This document shows positions 1-5,623 of a DNA stretch of 7,733 nt, piece after piece. Where the stretch lies: assembly GCA_946482045.1 (NCBI GenBank), contig CAMLPZ010000203.1:1-7733 (forward strand), in the 5' to 3' direction. A program made the translations under genes and the position numbers. This DNA is from an uncultured Asticcacaulis sp. (lineage in GTDB: Bacteria > Pseudomonadota > Alphaproteobacteria > Caulobacterales > Caulobacteraceae). Every line of letters starts with the position of its first letter. Position 1 is the first letter of the stretch. The notes under the pieces are model-generated. The model searched no databases, was not told where the DNA came from, and saw nothing but the letters and a program-made list of their open reading frames with translations.

Positions 1-644
1 AAGTCTTCCCCGACGCGCGACGCCTCAAAAGCCGCCTCGCCGGAAAGCCGCCCCTTCCACACTGCCAGGGCCAGCACAACCGAGCCGAACAACGGAATGG
101 CCGACATCAGCCCGGCGCGCTGATAAGCCGTGGCGCCTTCGACCAGGGCCTGGATGCGCGCGGCGGTTTCCGCCGGCTGCGGCTTATGGATCAGGGTGCG
201 ATTTTGGCGGAATTCCAGCCCCAATGCTTCGTTCGCCCAATCGATCAGCGGCAGCCAGGCGGCGTCTTCGCGTTCGATTAAGGCCGCCGGATATTCCGAC
301 GGATAGCAGACCAAGTCAGTTTCGGTGTAGCGCAGCACCTCGCCGACCGTTTCGGCGACCAGCGTGTCCATGCGATCGACCGCGGCAAAGCCCAGGCGCG
401 TCAGCGGCATGTCTTCGTAGCCGACATATTCGCCGACGGCCGCCCATTCCCCGGCAACCTGACCCGCCACGGCCAGGGTCGGAAAGCGCAGCACGTGGCC
501 CTGGGGCGTCTTGACCGCGCGGCCATCGAGATGGATTTCGAAGCCTTCCGCGACTTGGGCTGGCACGGCTTCACGCCAGAACCGCTTGGGGCGATGGCCC
601 AGTTGGTCGCTTTTTTTCGAAGGGGCTTCGGCTTTGTAGGTCAT
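1..644 (-). CDS. ATP12 family F1-ATPase assembly chaperone (partial, C-terminus off left edge)
   Basis: ATP12 proteins bind the F1 alpha subunit and help assemble the F1 part of ATP synthase; the family is found in mitochondria and Alphaproteobacteria. I translated this frame by hand: 214 codons are visible before the left edge. Family-like blocks are KRFWREA (about residues 20-26), the LDGR-x-VKTPQG segment (about 40-50), GEWAAVGEY, the MPLTRL block followed by AVDRMDT, TDLVCYP, and WLPLIDWA. Near the edge come FGSVVLALAV and then EAAFEASRVGED, the expected lead-in to the conserved C-terminal end, so only a few tens of residues are probably missing. The ATG at 644-642 overlaps the stop codon of the upstream phosphatase as ATGA, and an AAAGG lies about 8 bases before it, so this start is well supported and translation is probably coupled. 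It is the last visible gene of the crcB operon. Confident family call; the exact function is inferred from the family. Confidence 0.92.
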   Translation of the reverse strand, partial: MTYKAEAPSKKSDQLGHRPKRFWREAVPAQVAEGFEIHLDGRAVKTPQGHVLRFPTLAVAGQVAGEWAAVGEYVGYEDMPLTRLGFAAVDRMDTLVAETVGEVLRYTETDLVCYPSEYPAALIEREDAAWLPLIDWANEALGLEFRQNRTLIHKPQPAETAARIQALVEGATAYQRAGLMSAIPLFGSVVLALAVWKGRLSGEAAFEASRVGED

Positions 645-1321
645 GTCACGGCCTTTACGTCTTCGGGCACAAACGCATCGAGCACCGCGTTCAGAGCGTC
701 GAAATCGTGGACGATGACGTGCGCGCCGGCGGCCTTCAGTTCATCGACTGTATGGAAGCCCCATGACACGCCGATGGTGCGGACACCTGCATCCAGGCCC
801 ATGCGTATATCATGCGCCGTGTCGCCGATCATCACCGCCTGATGCGGATCGACGCCGACGTGGTCCAGATTGCGCTTCAGCATATGCGGGTGCGGCTTCG
901 ATGGCCCATCATCGGCGCAGAAGCTGCAATCGAAAATGCCGTGCCAGTTATAGACGGCCGTATTGCGCTCGATACCGCGGCGCGACTTGCCCGTCGCCAT
1001 GCCCATTAGCCAGCCCTCGGCCTTCAGCCGGCGCAGACAGGCGTCGGCCCCATCATAAAGCGGCTCGTGGAAATCGGGCTGGGCGTGGGCGCGGATAAAG
1101 GACTGCTTGTATTCATAGGCATAGCGTTCGGCGACATCGAGCGCCAGGTCCGGCCGCATGCTCTGGATCGCTTCCAGCAAGGACAGGCCGACAATCTGGC
1201 GGACATCCTCATATGTCGGTTCGTCCAGGCCCAGAATAGCCGCCGCCTCCTGTAAACCCTTCAATATAGACGCGCGGCTATCGACCAAGGTGCCGTCCAC
1301 GTCCCATACCGCTAATCTCAT
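641..1321 (-). CDS. HAD-IA family phosphatase (phosphoglycolate-phosphatase-like)
   Basis: This is a 226-residue haloacid-dehalogenase-fold hydrolase, a Mg2+-dependent phosphatase acting through an aspartyl-phosphate intermediate. All four catalytic motifs are visible: DVDGT at residues 7-11 (nucleophile D7, acid/base D9), the motif II threonine in ATGKS at about 109-113, the motif III lysine in SKPHP (K142), and GDTAHD at 166-171 with acidic residues D167 and D171. Residues about 15-90 between motifs I and II form a small helical cap, typical of subclass IA. Length and motifs fit phosphoglycolate phosphatase (Gph) or a general nucleotide/sugar phosphatase; the sequence does not decide the substrate. 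The start ATG overlaps the TGA of the pseudouridine synthase gene (ATGA at 1321-1318), with a purine-rich AAGAAGAG just upstream. Its own stop overlaps the ATP12 start in the same way. Cytosolic: no signal peptide. Confidence 0.93.
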   Translation of the reverse strand: MRLAVWDVDGTLVDSRASILKGLQEAAAILGLDEPTYEDVRQIVGLSLLEAIQSMRPDLALDVAERYAYEYKQSFIRAHAQPDFHEPLYDGADACLRRLKAEGWLMGMATGKSRRGIERNTAVYNWHGIFDCSFCADDGPSKPHPHMLKRNLDHVGVDPHQAVMIGDTAHDIRMGLDAGVRTIGVSWGFHTVDELKAAGAHVIVHDFDALNAVLDAFVPEDVKAVT

Positions 1322-2325
1322 CGCCGGCTCTTCTTACTCTTCTTTACAAACGGATCGGGCTCAGCGTCATGCCAGTCAAAGCCAAATCGATCGAAGCCCG
1401 CCTTGCTGACCGGATCAAGCGGCGCTTCGACGATCAACGTGCCCTGCGTCGGGTGCGGCAGTTCGATGCGGCGGTGATGCAGTTGCAGCCCGAGCCCTTC
1501 CGACAGCTCGCGGCTGGCGTCGTTGCCGTATTTCGGATCGCCCAGGATCGAATGGCCGATCGCCTGCATGTGGGCGCGCAGCTGGTGCGTCCGGCCGGTA
1601 TGCGGGCGCAGGCCCATCCAGGCGACACGCGGACCGGCGCGGCCGATGGTAACGTACTCGGTTTCGGCCACTTCGGCGCCCGGCTCTTTCGGATCGGCGA
1701 CCTGGACGATTTCGCGGTCGTGAAAGCCCTTCTTGACCAGCGGCACGTCGATATAACCGTCTTCCGGCTTGGGGTTGCCGACGACCAGCGCCCAGTAGGT
1801 CTTGTTGGCGCGGCGCTTGGCGAAGGCCCCGGCCAGACGCGCGGCGGCGGCCGGCGACTTACCCAGCAGCAGCACGCCCGAGGTATCGCGGTCGAGCCGG
1901 TGGACCAGGCGCGGCCGTTCCAGCCCCTCGCCCCACGCCGACAGCAGCCGGTCGATATGGTTCTTGGTCTTGGTCCCGCCCTGGACCGCCAGGCCCGACG
2001 GCTTGTTGATCGCGATGACGTCCTCGTCCTCATAGATCACCAGCGAGCGAGCGTACTTGATTTCCTGCGGGCTCAGCGTCGCGCGTTCGCGCTTTTGCTG
2101 GTCCTCGGTCGGCGCGTCAGGCAGAGGCGGCACGCGCACGGTCTGGCCCGTTGTCAGCCGCGTATCGGCCTTGACCCGGCCGCCATCGACGCGCACCTGC
2201 CCCGAGCGGACCAGCTTGTTCAGTTGGACGTGATTGATGTGCGGCCAGCGGCGCTTGAAAAACTTGTCGAGGCGCACCCCGTCCTCGCCGTCCGTGACGT
2301 AGAGGGTTTTGACTTCTTTACTCAT
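1318..2325 (-). CDS. rluC: RluA/RluC-family large-subunit rRNA pseudouridine synthase
   Basis: A 335-residue pseudouridine synthase that isomerises uridines in RNA, most likely in 23S rRNA. Residues about 16-65 form an S4 RNA-binding domain (RLDKFFKRRWP, then LVRSGQVRVDG). The catalytic domain follows: the conserved INKPSGLAVQGG block at about 106-117, the RluA signature HRLDRDTSG at 142-150 with catalytic D145, PHTGRTHQLRAH at 241-252, and ILGDPKYG at 260-267. The S4-plus-RluA layout and length fit RluC or RluD better than the shorter RluA; in Alphaproteobacteria the equivalent gene is usually named rluC, but target positions cannot be read from sequence. The last 20 or so residues are basic (KKSKKSRR) and may help bind RNA. 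The start ATG overlaps the crcB stop as ATGA, with AAAGG about 8 bases upstream, so coupling with crcB is likely. Confidence 0.95.
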   Translation of the reverse strand: MSKEVKTLYVTDGEDGVRLDKFFKRRWPHINHVQLNKLVRSGQVRVDGGRVKADTRLTTGQTVRVPPLPDAPTEDQQKRERATLSPQEIKYARSLVIYEDEDVIAINKPSGLAVQGGTKTKNHIDRLLSAWGEGLERPRLVHRLDRDTSGVLLLGKSPAAAARLAGAFAKRRANKTYWALVVGNPKPEDGYIDVPLVKKGFHDREIVQVADPKEPGAEVAETEYVTIGRAGPRVAWMGLRPHTGRTHQLRAHMQAIGHSILGDPKYGNDASRELSEGLGLQLHHRRIELPHPTQGTLIVEAPLDPVSKAGFDRFGFDWHDAEPDPFVKKSKKSRR

Positions 2326-2690
2326 GCGGCGACCTTTCGCACGATGAACAGCCCCAGCGCAACCGCGGCGACCGATAATAGCACCGACAGACCGGCATAA
2401 AGTAACGCTGAAACATAGTCGCGACGCTCCAGCATCTGGACCGTCTCCAGCGAGAACGACGAAAAGGTCGTAAACCCGCCCAGCATGCCCGTGGCCAGCA
2501 ACAGCCGCAGGCGCTCGCTTTCACCGGGATTGCGCAACAGGAAGCCCATGATCAGCCCCATCAGCAAACCACCCAGCACATTGGCGGCGAATGTGCCATA
2601 GGGCCAGCCACCGTTCAGCCAGCGTCCCAGGCCGTACCGCGCCGCCGAACCCAGCGCGCCGCCGATCATGACAAGACAAACATTCAACAT
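2322..2690 (-). CDS. crcB: Fluoride efflux channel CrcB/Fluc
   Basis: A 122-residue inner-membrane protein with four predicted hydrophobic helices (about 3-20, 32-52, 62-82, 93-115), the size and topology of the CrcB/Fluc family. Family members form antiparallel dimers that let fluoride leave the cell. Signature segments are present: GGALGSAARY at 10-19, GTFAANVLG at 32-40 including the pore asparagine (N37), and GGFTTFSSFS at 71-80, which carries the fluoride-coordinating phenylalanines and the region of the central Na+ site. The ATG at 2690 gives the usual short N-terminus before the first glycine-rich motif; no strong ribosome binding site is seen before it. It is the first gene of a four-gene operon and is transcribed away from the HIT gene. 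I looked for a fluoride riboswitch in the short leader and did not see one. Confidence 0.95.
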   Translation of the reverse strand: MLNVCLVMIGGALGSAARYGLGRWLNGGWPYGTFAANVLGGLLMGLIMGFLLRNPGESERLRLLLATGMLGGFTTFSSFSLETVQMLERRDYVSALLYAGLSVLLSVAAVALGLFIVRKVAA

Positions 2691-2708
2691 AGGGCGGTAT
2701 TACGCCTC

Positions 2709-2737
2709 TTGGCCCAAGGTGCATAGTCTACTAGATA
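2709..2737 (+). promoter_or_regulatory. Candidate sigma70-type promoter for the HIT / histidine phosphatase genes
   Basis: TTGGCC (2709-2714) and TAGATA (2732-2737) are separated by exactly 17 bases, each matching the housekeeping consensus at four of six positions (TTGACA and TATAAT). Transcription would begin near 2744, leaving a leader of roughly 20 bases that includes the ribosome binding site. The first hexamer lies within the CTTGG-C-CCAAG palindrome, so a repressor binding there could compete with polymerase. Inferred from pattern only. Confidence 0.4.
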
Positions 2738-2752
2738 GCGATTATTGCAACG

Positions 2753-2758
2753 AAGGGA
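2753..2758 (+). promoter_or_regulatory. Ribosome binding site that fixes the HIT start
   Basis: AAGGGA lies 8 bases before the ATG at 2767. The same frame is open back to an ATG at 2668, but that longer version would overlap the crcB coding region by 23 bases, has no clear ribosome binding site, and adds 33 residues that HIT proteins lack. The 2767 start is therefore preferred. Confidence 0.7.
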
Positions 2759-2766
2759 AAAAGCCG

Positions 2767-3198
2767 ATGAGCCTCGATCTGACCTACGACACCGGCAACA
2801 TCTTCGCCAAGATCATCGCTGGCGATATCCCGTCCGCCAAGGTCTATGAGGATGAGCGCGTCCTCAGCTTCATGGACGCCTTTCCACAGTCGAAGGGCCA
2901 CACCCTGGTCATCCCCAAGGTCAATGCCTGCAACCTGTTCGACATCTCACCGAAGGACCTGCGAGACCTCATCAGCAAGACCCAGATGATCGCCCGCGCT
3001 GTGCGCGCCGCGCTCGAGCCAGACGGCGTGCGCCTGATGCAGTTCAACGGCGAGGCGGCCGGCCAGACCGTCTTCCATATTCATTTTCATATCCTGCCGC
3101 TGTGGCATGACGCCTCCGAAGGCAAGCACGCTTCAGGCAAAATGGCCGACATGAACGATCTCAAAGCACTGGCCGAACAGATCAAGGCGAAGCTCTGA
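2767..3198 (+). CDS. HIT family protein (Hint-type nucleotide hydrolase)
   Basis: A 143-residue histidine-triad protein. HIT/Hint enzymes hydrolyse purine nucleoside phosphoramidates and other AMP conjugates, using the middle histidines of the triad as nucleophile. The triad is clear: H-I-H-F-H-I-L-P with H104, H106 and H108. The N-terminal signature NIFAKIIAGDIPS (about 11-23) matches the family's C-I-F-C-K-I block but has Asn and Ala where many relatives carry zinc-binding cysteines, so this copy probably does not bind zinc there. VYEDERVLSFMDAFPQSKGHTLVIPK (in pieces about 27-51) and FNGEAAGQTVFHIHFH-type sequence around 93-108 are typical of the Hint branch. Cytosolic, no signal peptide. 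Its TGA is one base before the ATG of the next gene, so the two are probably co-transcribed and coupled. Start chosen by AAGGGA 8 bases upstream. The physiological substrate is unknown. Confidence 0.94.
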   Translation: MSLDLTYDTGNIFAKIIAGDIPSAKVYEDERVLSFMDAFPQSKGHTLVIPKVNACNLFDISPKDLRDLISKTQMIARAVRAALEPDGVRLMQFNGEAAGQTVFHIHFHILPLWHDASEGKHASGKMADMNDLKALAEQIKAKL

Positions 3199-3199
3199 G

Positions 3200-3820
3200 A
3201 TGTTCTTCGTTCTTCGTCACGGCCAGACCGACTGGAACGTCGAGGCCCGCCTGCAAGGCTCGACCGATATTCCGCTTAACGACACGGGCCGCAAACAGGC
3301 GCGCGCCGCCGCAGCCTTCTTCAAGGATAAGGGCCTGACCAAGATCGTCACCAGCCCGCTCATCCGCGCCCATGAAACCGCGCGGCTGGTCGGCGAACAG
3401 CTGGATCTTGAGCCGGTGATCGATGCCCGCCTGATCGAGCGCAATTTCGGCCAGTTCGAAGGCATGACGATCGACGAGGTCCATCAGCACCGCGAAGAGA
3501 TGCGCGAGCACATGAACCCGACCGCCGATGTCGATGGCAAGCACTATCCGTGGAATGCCGAGCCCCTGCCCGTCGTCATCGACCGCGTCTTCGATTGCGT
3601 CAATGCCTACCGGCACGCCGACACCTGCCTGTTCGTCTGCCACGGCATTCCGTTTCGCGCCATTTCGCGCAAGTTCATCGACGACATGTATTCCAGCCCG
3701 AACTGCGCGCCGGTCATGTTCGAAGAAGCTAACAACAAATGGCGCATGGTCGCGCTCGACCCGGACAATGCGCCGATCCAACAGATCTATAACGCCCAGA
3801 CGACCATGGGACGGATTTAA
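3200..3820 (+). CDS. Histidine phosphatase family protein (phosphoglycerate-mutase-like)
   Basis: A 206-residue member of the histidine phosphatase superfamily, branch 1. The catalytic RHG motif is in RHGQTDWN at residues 6-13, with H7 as the residue that becomes phosphorylated. Other expected active-site residues are R56 (in SPLIRAHET, 52-60), E80 (in LIERNFGQFEG) and the second histidine H148 (in VCHGIPFR). The stretch LQGSTDIPLNDTGRKQA at about 18-34 is typical of GpmB/PhoE/CobC-like phosphatases; true glycolytic mutases are longer, so a broad or nucleotide/sugar phosphatase is more likely than glycolytic phosphoglycerate mutase. The start lies one base after the HIT stop, with only a weak AAGG about 12 bases upstream inside the HIT gene, which favours translational coupling. 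Substrate cannot be assigned; pairing with a HIT enzyme hints at small phosphoester metabolism. Confidence 0.92.
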   Translation: MFFVLRHGQTDWNVEARLQGSTDIPLNDTGRKQARAAAAFFKDKGLTKIVTSPLIRAHETARLVGEQLDLEPVIDARLIERNFGQFEGMTIDEVHQHREEMREHMNPTADVDGKHYPWNAEPLPVVIDRVFDCVNAYRHADTCLFVCHGIPFRAISRKFIDDMYSSPNCAPVMFEEANNKWRMVALDPDNAPIQQIYNAQTTMGRI

Positions 3821-3843
3821 CTGTCGCGCCATCTGTGTTAACC

Positions 3844-3871
3844 TCCCCCAAGGCGGATGAAATCCGGGGGA
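3844..3871 (+). promoter_or_regulatory. Leader hairpin covering the ribosome binding site of the DUF4153 gene
   Basis: TCCCCC (3844-3849) can pair with GGGGGA (3866-3871). Inside it, after a five-base bulge (AAGGC), GGAT (3855-3858) pairs with ATCC (3862-3865) over a GAA loop. The GGGGGA arm is the only good ribosome binding site for the ATG at 3878, so folding would hide it. There is no following T-run, so it is not an intrinsic terminator. It could tune translation of the membrane protein; visual folding only. Confidence 0.4.
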
Positions 3872-3877
3872 AGCGAC

Positions 3878-5617
3878 ATGCCGGCCAACACCACCTTTAC
3901 ACCGCAACAGGCCCTGATCTTCAGGCTGGCGATCGGCCTTGTCTTTGGCCTCGGGCTTGCCTGGCTGACGGATCAGCCTGGGGCCGCGCGGATGGAAAAC
4001 TGGCATCCCGAGACCTGGCGCATCGCCGCGACGTCCACGCTTGGGCTCGGCGCTTTCGTATTCTGGGCCGGCGCCGGCGCCATGCGACGTCTGAGTTTGG
4101 CCGTGTGGGGCGTGGTTGCTTTGGCCCTGATCGCCTTCATCAGTTGGAACCATGCGCTCGGCGACGTCCATTATGCCGCCTTCTTCAGCCGCAGCGCCTT
4201 CCTGATCTACCCCTTCCTGTTCATCACGCACGAACTGGTCAGCAGCGGCGACCAGGCCCGTAAAATCATCGCCCCCTACGCGACCTATTTCGACGAAGCG
4301 TGGAAGCGCGGCGTGCAGCTGGCGCTCGCCACCCTGTTCACCGCCCTCTTCTGGGCCATCCTGTGGCTGGGGGCGGCACTGCTTGGCTTTATCGGCTTCA
4401 ACTGGCTGAAGGACCTCCTGCGCAACGCATATTTTGCGTGGCCCGTCACGGGCTTGGCTTTTGCCGCCTCTGTCCATCTCGGTGATGTCCAGCCCAAATT
4501 GATGGCCGGCTTCCGCGCGCTTGTGCTGGGCGTACTATCGTGGCTCCTGCCGGTCATCACAGTGATCGGCGGCGTCTTCGCCGCCTCCTTGTGCGTCAGT
4601 GGACTCGAGCCGCTATGGAAAACCAAGGCAGCGACCGCATCGCTGCTGGCCGCCTGCGTGGCGCTGGTCCTGCTGATCAATGCCGCCTGGCAGCAGGGCG
4701 ACGAAGATCGCCCGATGCACATCATCATGAAGTGGTCGGCGCGGCTGGCCTGCGGCCTGATGCTGGTCTTTTCAGCCCTGGCCGCCTTCAGCCTGGCCTT
4801 GCGCGTTCAACAATATGGCCTGACGCCGGAACGCGTCCTGGCCGGGGTCGGCGTCATCATCGCGCTGGCCTATGGCCTGAGCTATTCCGTCGCCGCGCTC
4901 TGGCCGAAAGGCCGCTGGTTGAACCTGTTGGAGCCGATCAATATCGGCCTGGCCTTTGTCAAGGCGGCACTGCTTCTGGCCGTGCTGACGCCGGTCGCCG
5001 ATCCCGGCCGGTTAAGCGCCGAAAGCCAGGTGGCCCGCCTGCAATCGGGCAAGGTCACGCCGGATCAGTTCGACTGGCGCGTGCTGCGTTACGACACAGG
5101 GCTCTACGGCCGCAACGAACTCAAAAAACTGGCCACTGCCGGCAAGACTGAAGCCATCCGCGCCGCGGCGCTCAAGGCCAGCCAGTACAAGGACGATGAG
5201 CGCTACGAGATCGCCTCACCGGCAGACACAAAACGTAAGAAGGCCGATCCAAAGCAGTTCACCGTCGTCTTCCCGCAAGGCGCCACCTTACCGGAAGATT
5301 TCTTCGCGCAGGATTTCGCCCCCTATACCCTGCCCGACTGCGCAACGGAAAAGACGGCGTCGCCATCGTGCTCAGCCGCCCTGCTGGACATGTCGCGTGA
5401 CGGCAAGCCGGAATTGCTGGTCTTGAGCGATCATCAGCTTACCGTCTTCATCCGCGATACGTCAGGATGGCGCGAGACCGCCAGCATGTACCTGACGGAT
5501 GACCAGGTCGGAAACTTCAAGGCCGGCAAGCTCAAGGTGGAAACACCGGCACTGGACGATCTGAAAGTCGGCGATACCCGCGCCATAAGCATGTTCCATC
5601 CTGGATCACTGAAGTAG
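3878..5617 (+). CDS. DUF4153 domain polytopic membrane protein with soluble C-terminal tail
   Basis: A 579-residue integral inner-membrane protein of the DUF4153 family, whose function is not established. I see about ten or eleven hydrophobic segments, roughly at residues 13-30, 50-66, 73-90, 101-119, 145-172, 186-200, 213-238, 251-270, 286-308, 318-341 and 354-373. The YGLTPERVLAG block (about 313-323) is a recognisable DUF4153 feature. After the last helix comes a soluble tail of about 200 residues: SQVARLQSGKVT then LYGRNELKKLA (about 383-419), then a module FPQGATLP (465-472), C488, C498 and LDMSRDGKPE (503-512), which resembles a calcium-binding DxDxDG loop. An odd number of helices would put the tail in the periplasm, where the cysteines could form a disulfide. 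The start at 3878 is chosen for GGGGGA just upstream; an in-frame ATG at 3857 would add seven residues and has poorer spacing. It lies 57 bases after the phosphatase and 6 before the next gene, which shares its tail. Confidence 0.85.
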   Translation: MPANTTFTPQQALIFRLAIGLVFGLGLAWLTDQPGAARMENWHPETWRIAATSTLGLGAFVFWAGAGAMRRLSLAVWGVVALALIAFISWNHALGDVHYAAFFSRSAFLIYPFLFITHELVSSGDQARKIIAPYATYFDEAWKRGVQLALATLFTALFWAILWLGAALLGFIGFNWLKDLLRNAYFAWPVTGLAFAASVHLGDVQPKLMAGFRALVLGVLSWLLPVITVIGGVFAASLCVSGLEPLWKTKAATASLLAACVALVLLINAAWQQGDEDRPMHIIMKWSARLACGLMLVFSALAAFSLALRVQQYGLTPERVLAGVGVIIALAYGLSYSVAALWPKGRWLNLLEPINIGLAFVKAALLLAVLTPVADPGRLSAESQVARLQSGKVTPDQFDWRVLRYDTGLYGRNELKKLATAGKTEAIRAAALKASQYKDDERYEIASPADTKRKKADPKQFTVVFPQGATLPEDFFAQDFAPYTLPDCATEKTASPSCSAALLDMSRDGKPELLVLSDHQLTVFIRDTSGWRETASMYLTDDQVGNFKAGKLKVETPALDDLKVGDTRAISMFHPGSLK

Positions 5618-5623
5618 CCGATT

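Larger units (their letters stand above)
2691..2766. promoter_or_regulatory. Divergent promoter region between crcB and the HIT gene
   Basis: These 76 bases are the only non-coding space between two divergent transcription units, so both promoters must lie here or inside the flanking genes. It is more AT-rich than its surroundings. Two short odd-spaced palindromes are visible: CTTGG-C-CCAAG at 2708-2718 and TCTA-C-TAGA at 2727-2735. On the minus strand a TTGCAA (2750-2745) followed at 17-19 bases by ACTATG/TATGCA is a weak candidate promoter for crcB. The palindromes could be an operator or chance. Confidence 0.5.

Noticed and set aside
611..617. Run of seven T (seven A in the coding strand) near the start of the ATP12 gene, a possible frameshift site
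   Set aside because: The codon phase does not fit a canonical slippery heptamer, the zero frame continues into clear ATP12 sequence, and two adjacent lysines explain the run.
1369..2400. Long open frame (343 codons) on the plus strand opposite the pseudouridine synthase
   Set aside because: Antisense shadow of a gene with a complete catalytic motif set; the translation shows no family features and would cover the start of the next real gene.
2668..2766. Upstream ATG giving the HIT protein 33 extra residues
   Set aside because: It overlaps the crcB coding sequence, lacks a ribosome binding site, and the added residues do not resemble HIT proteins; the ATG at 2767 has AAGGGA at good spacing.
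2691..2766. Fluoride riboswitch before crcB
   Set aside because: The leader is short and I could not find the conserved crcB-motif segments or its pseudoknot pairing on the minus strand.
3817..3841. Two TTAA boxes before the DUF4153 gene as a CtrA binding site
   Set aside because: CtrA full sites have TTAA boxes 7 bases apart; these are 17 apart, and the first is part of the upstream stop codon.
3182..4477. Long open frame (431 codons) on the minus strand opposite the phosphatase and DUF4153 genes
   Set aside because: It runs antisense to two well-supported genes, its translation is rich in Gly/Arg/Asp/Gln with no recognisable domain, and such frames are common opposite GC-rich coding DNA.
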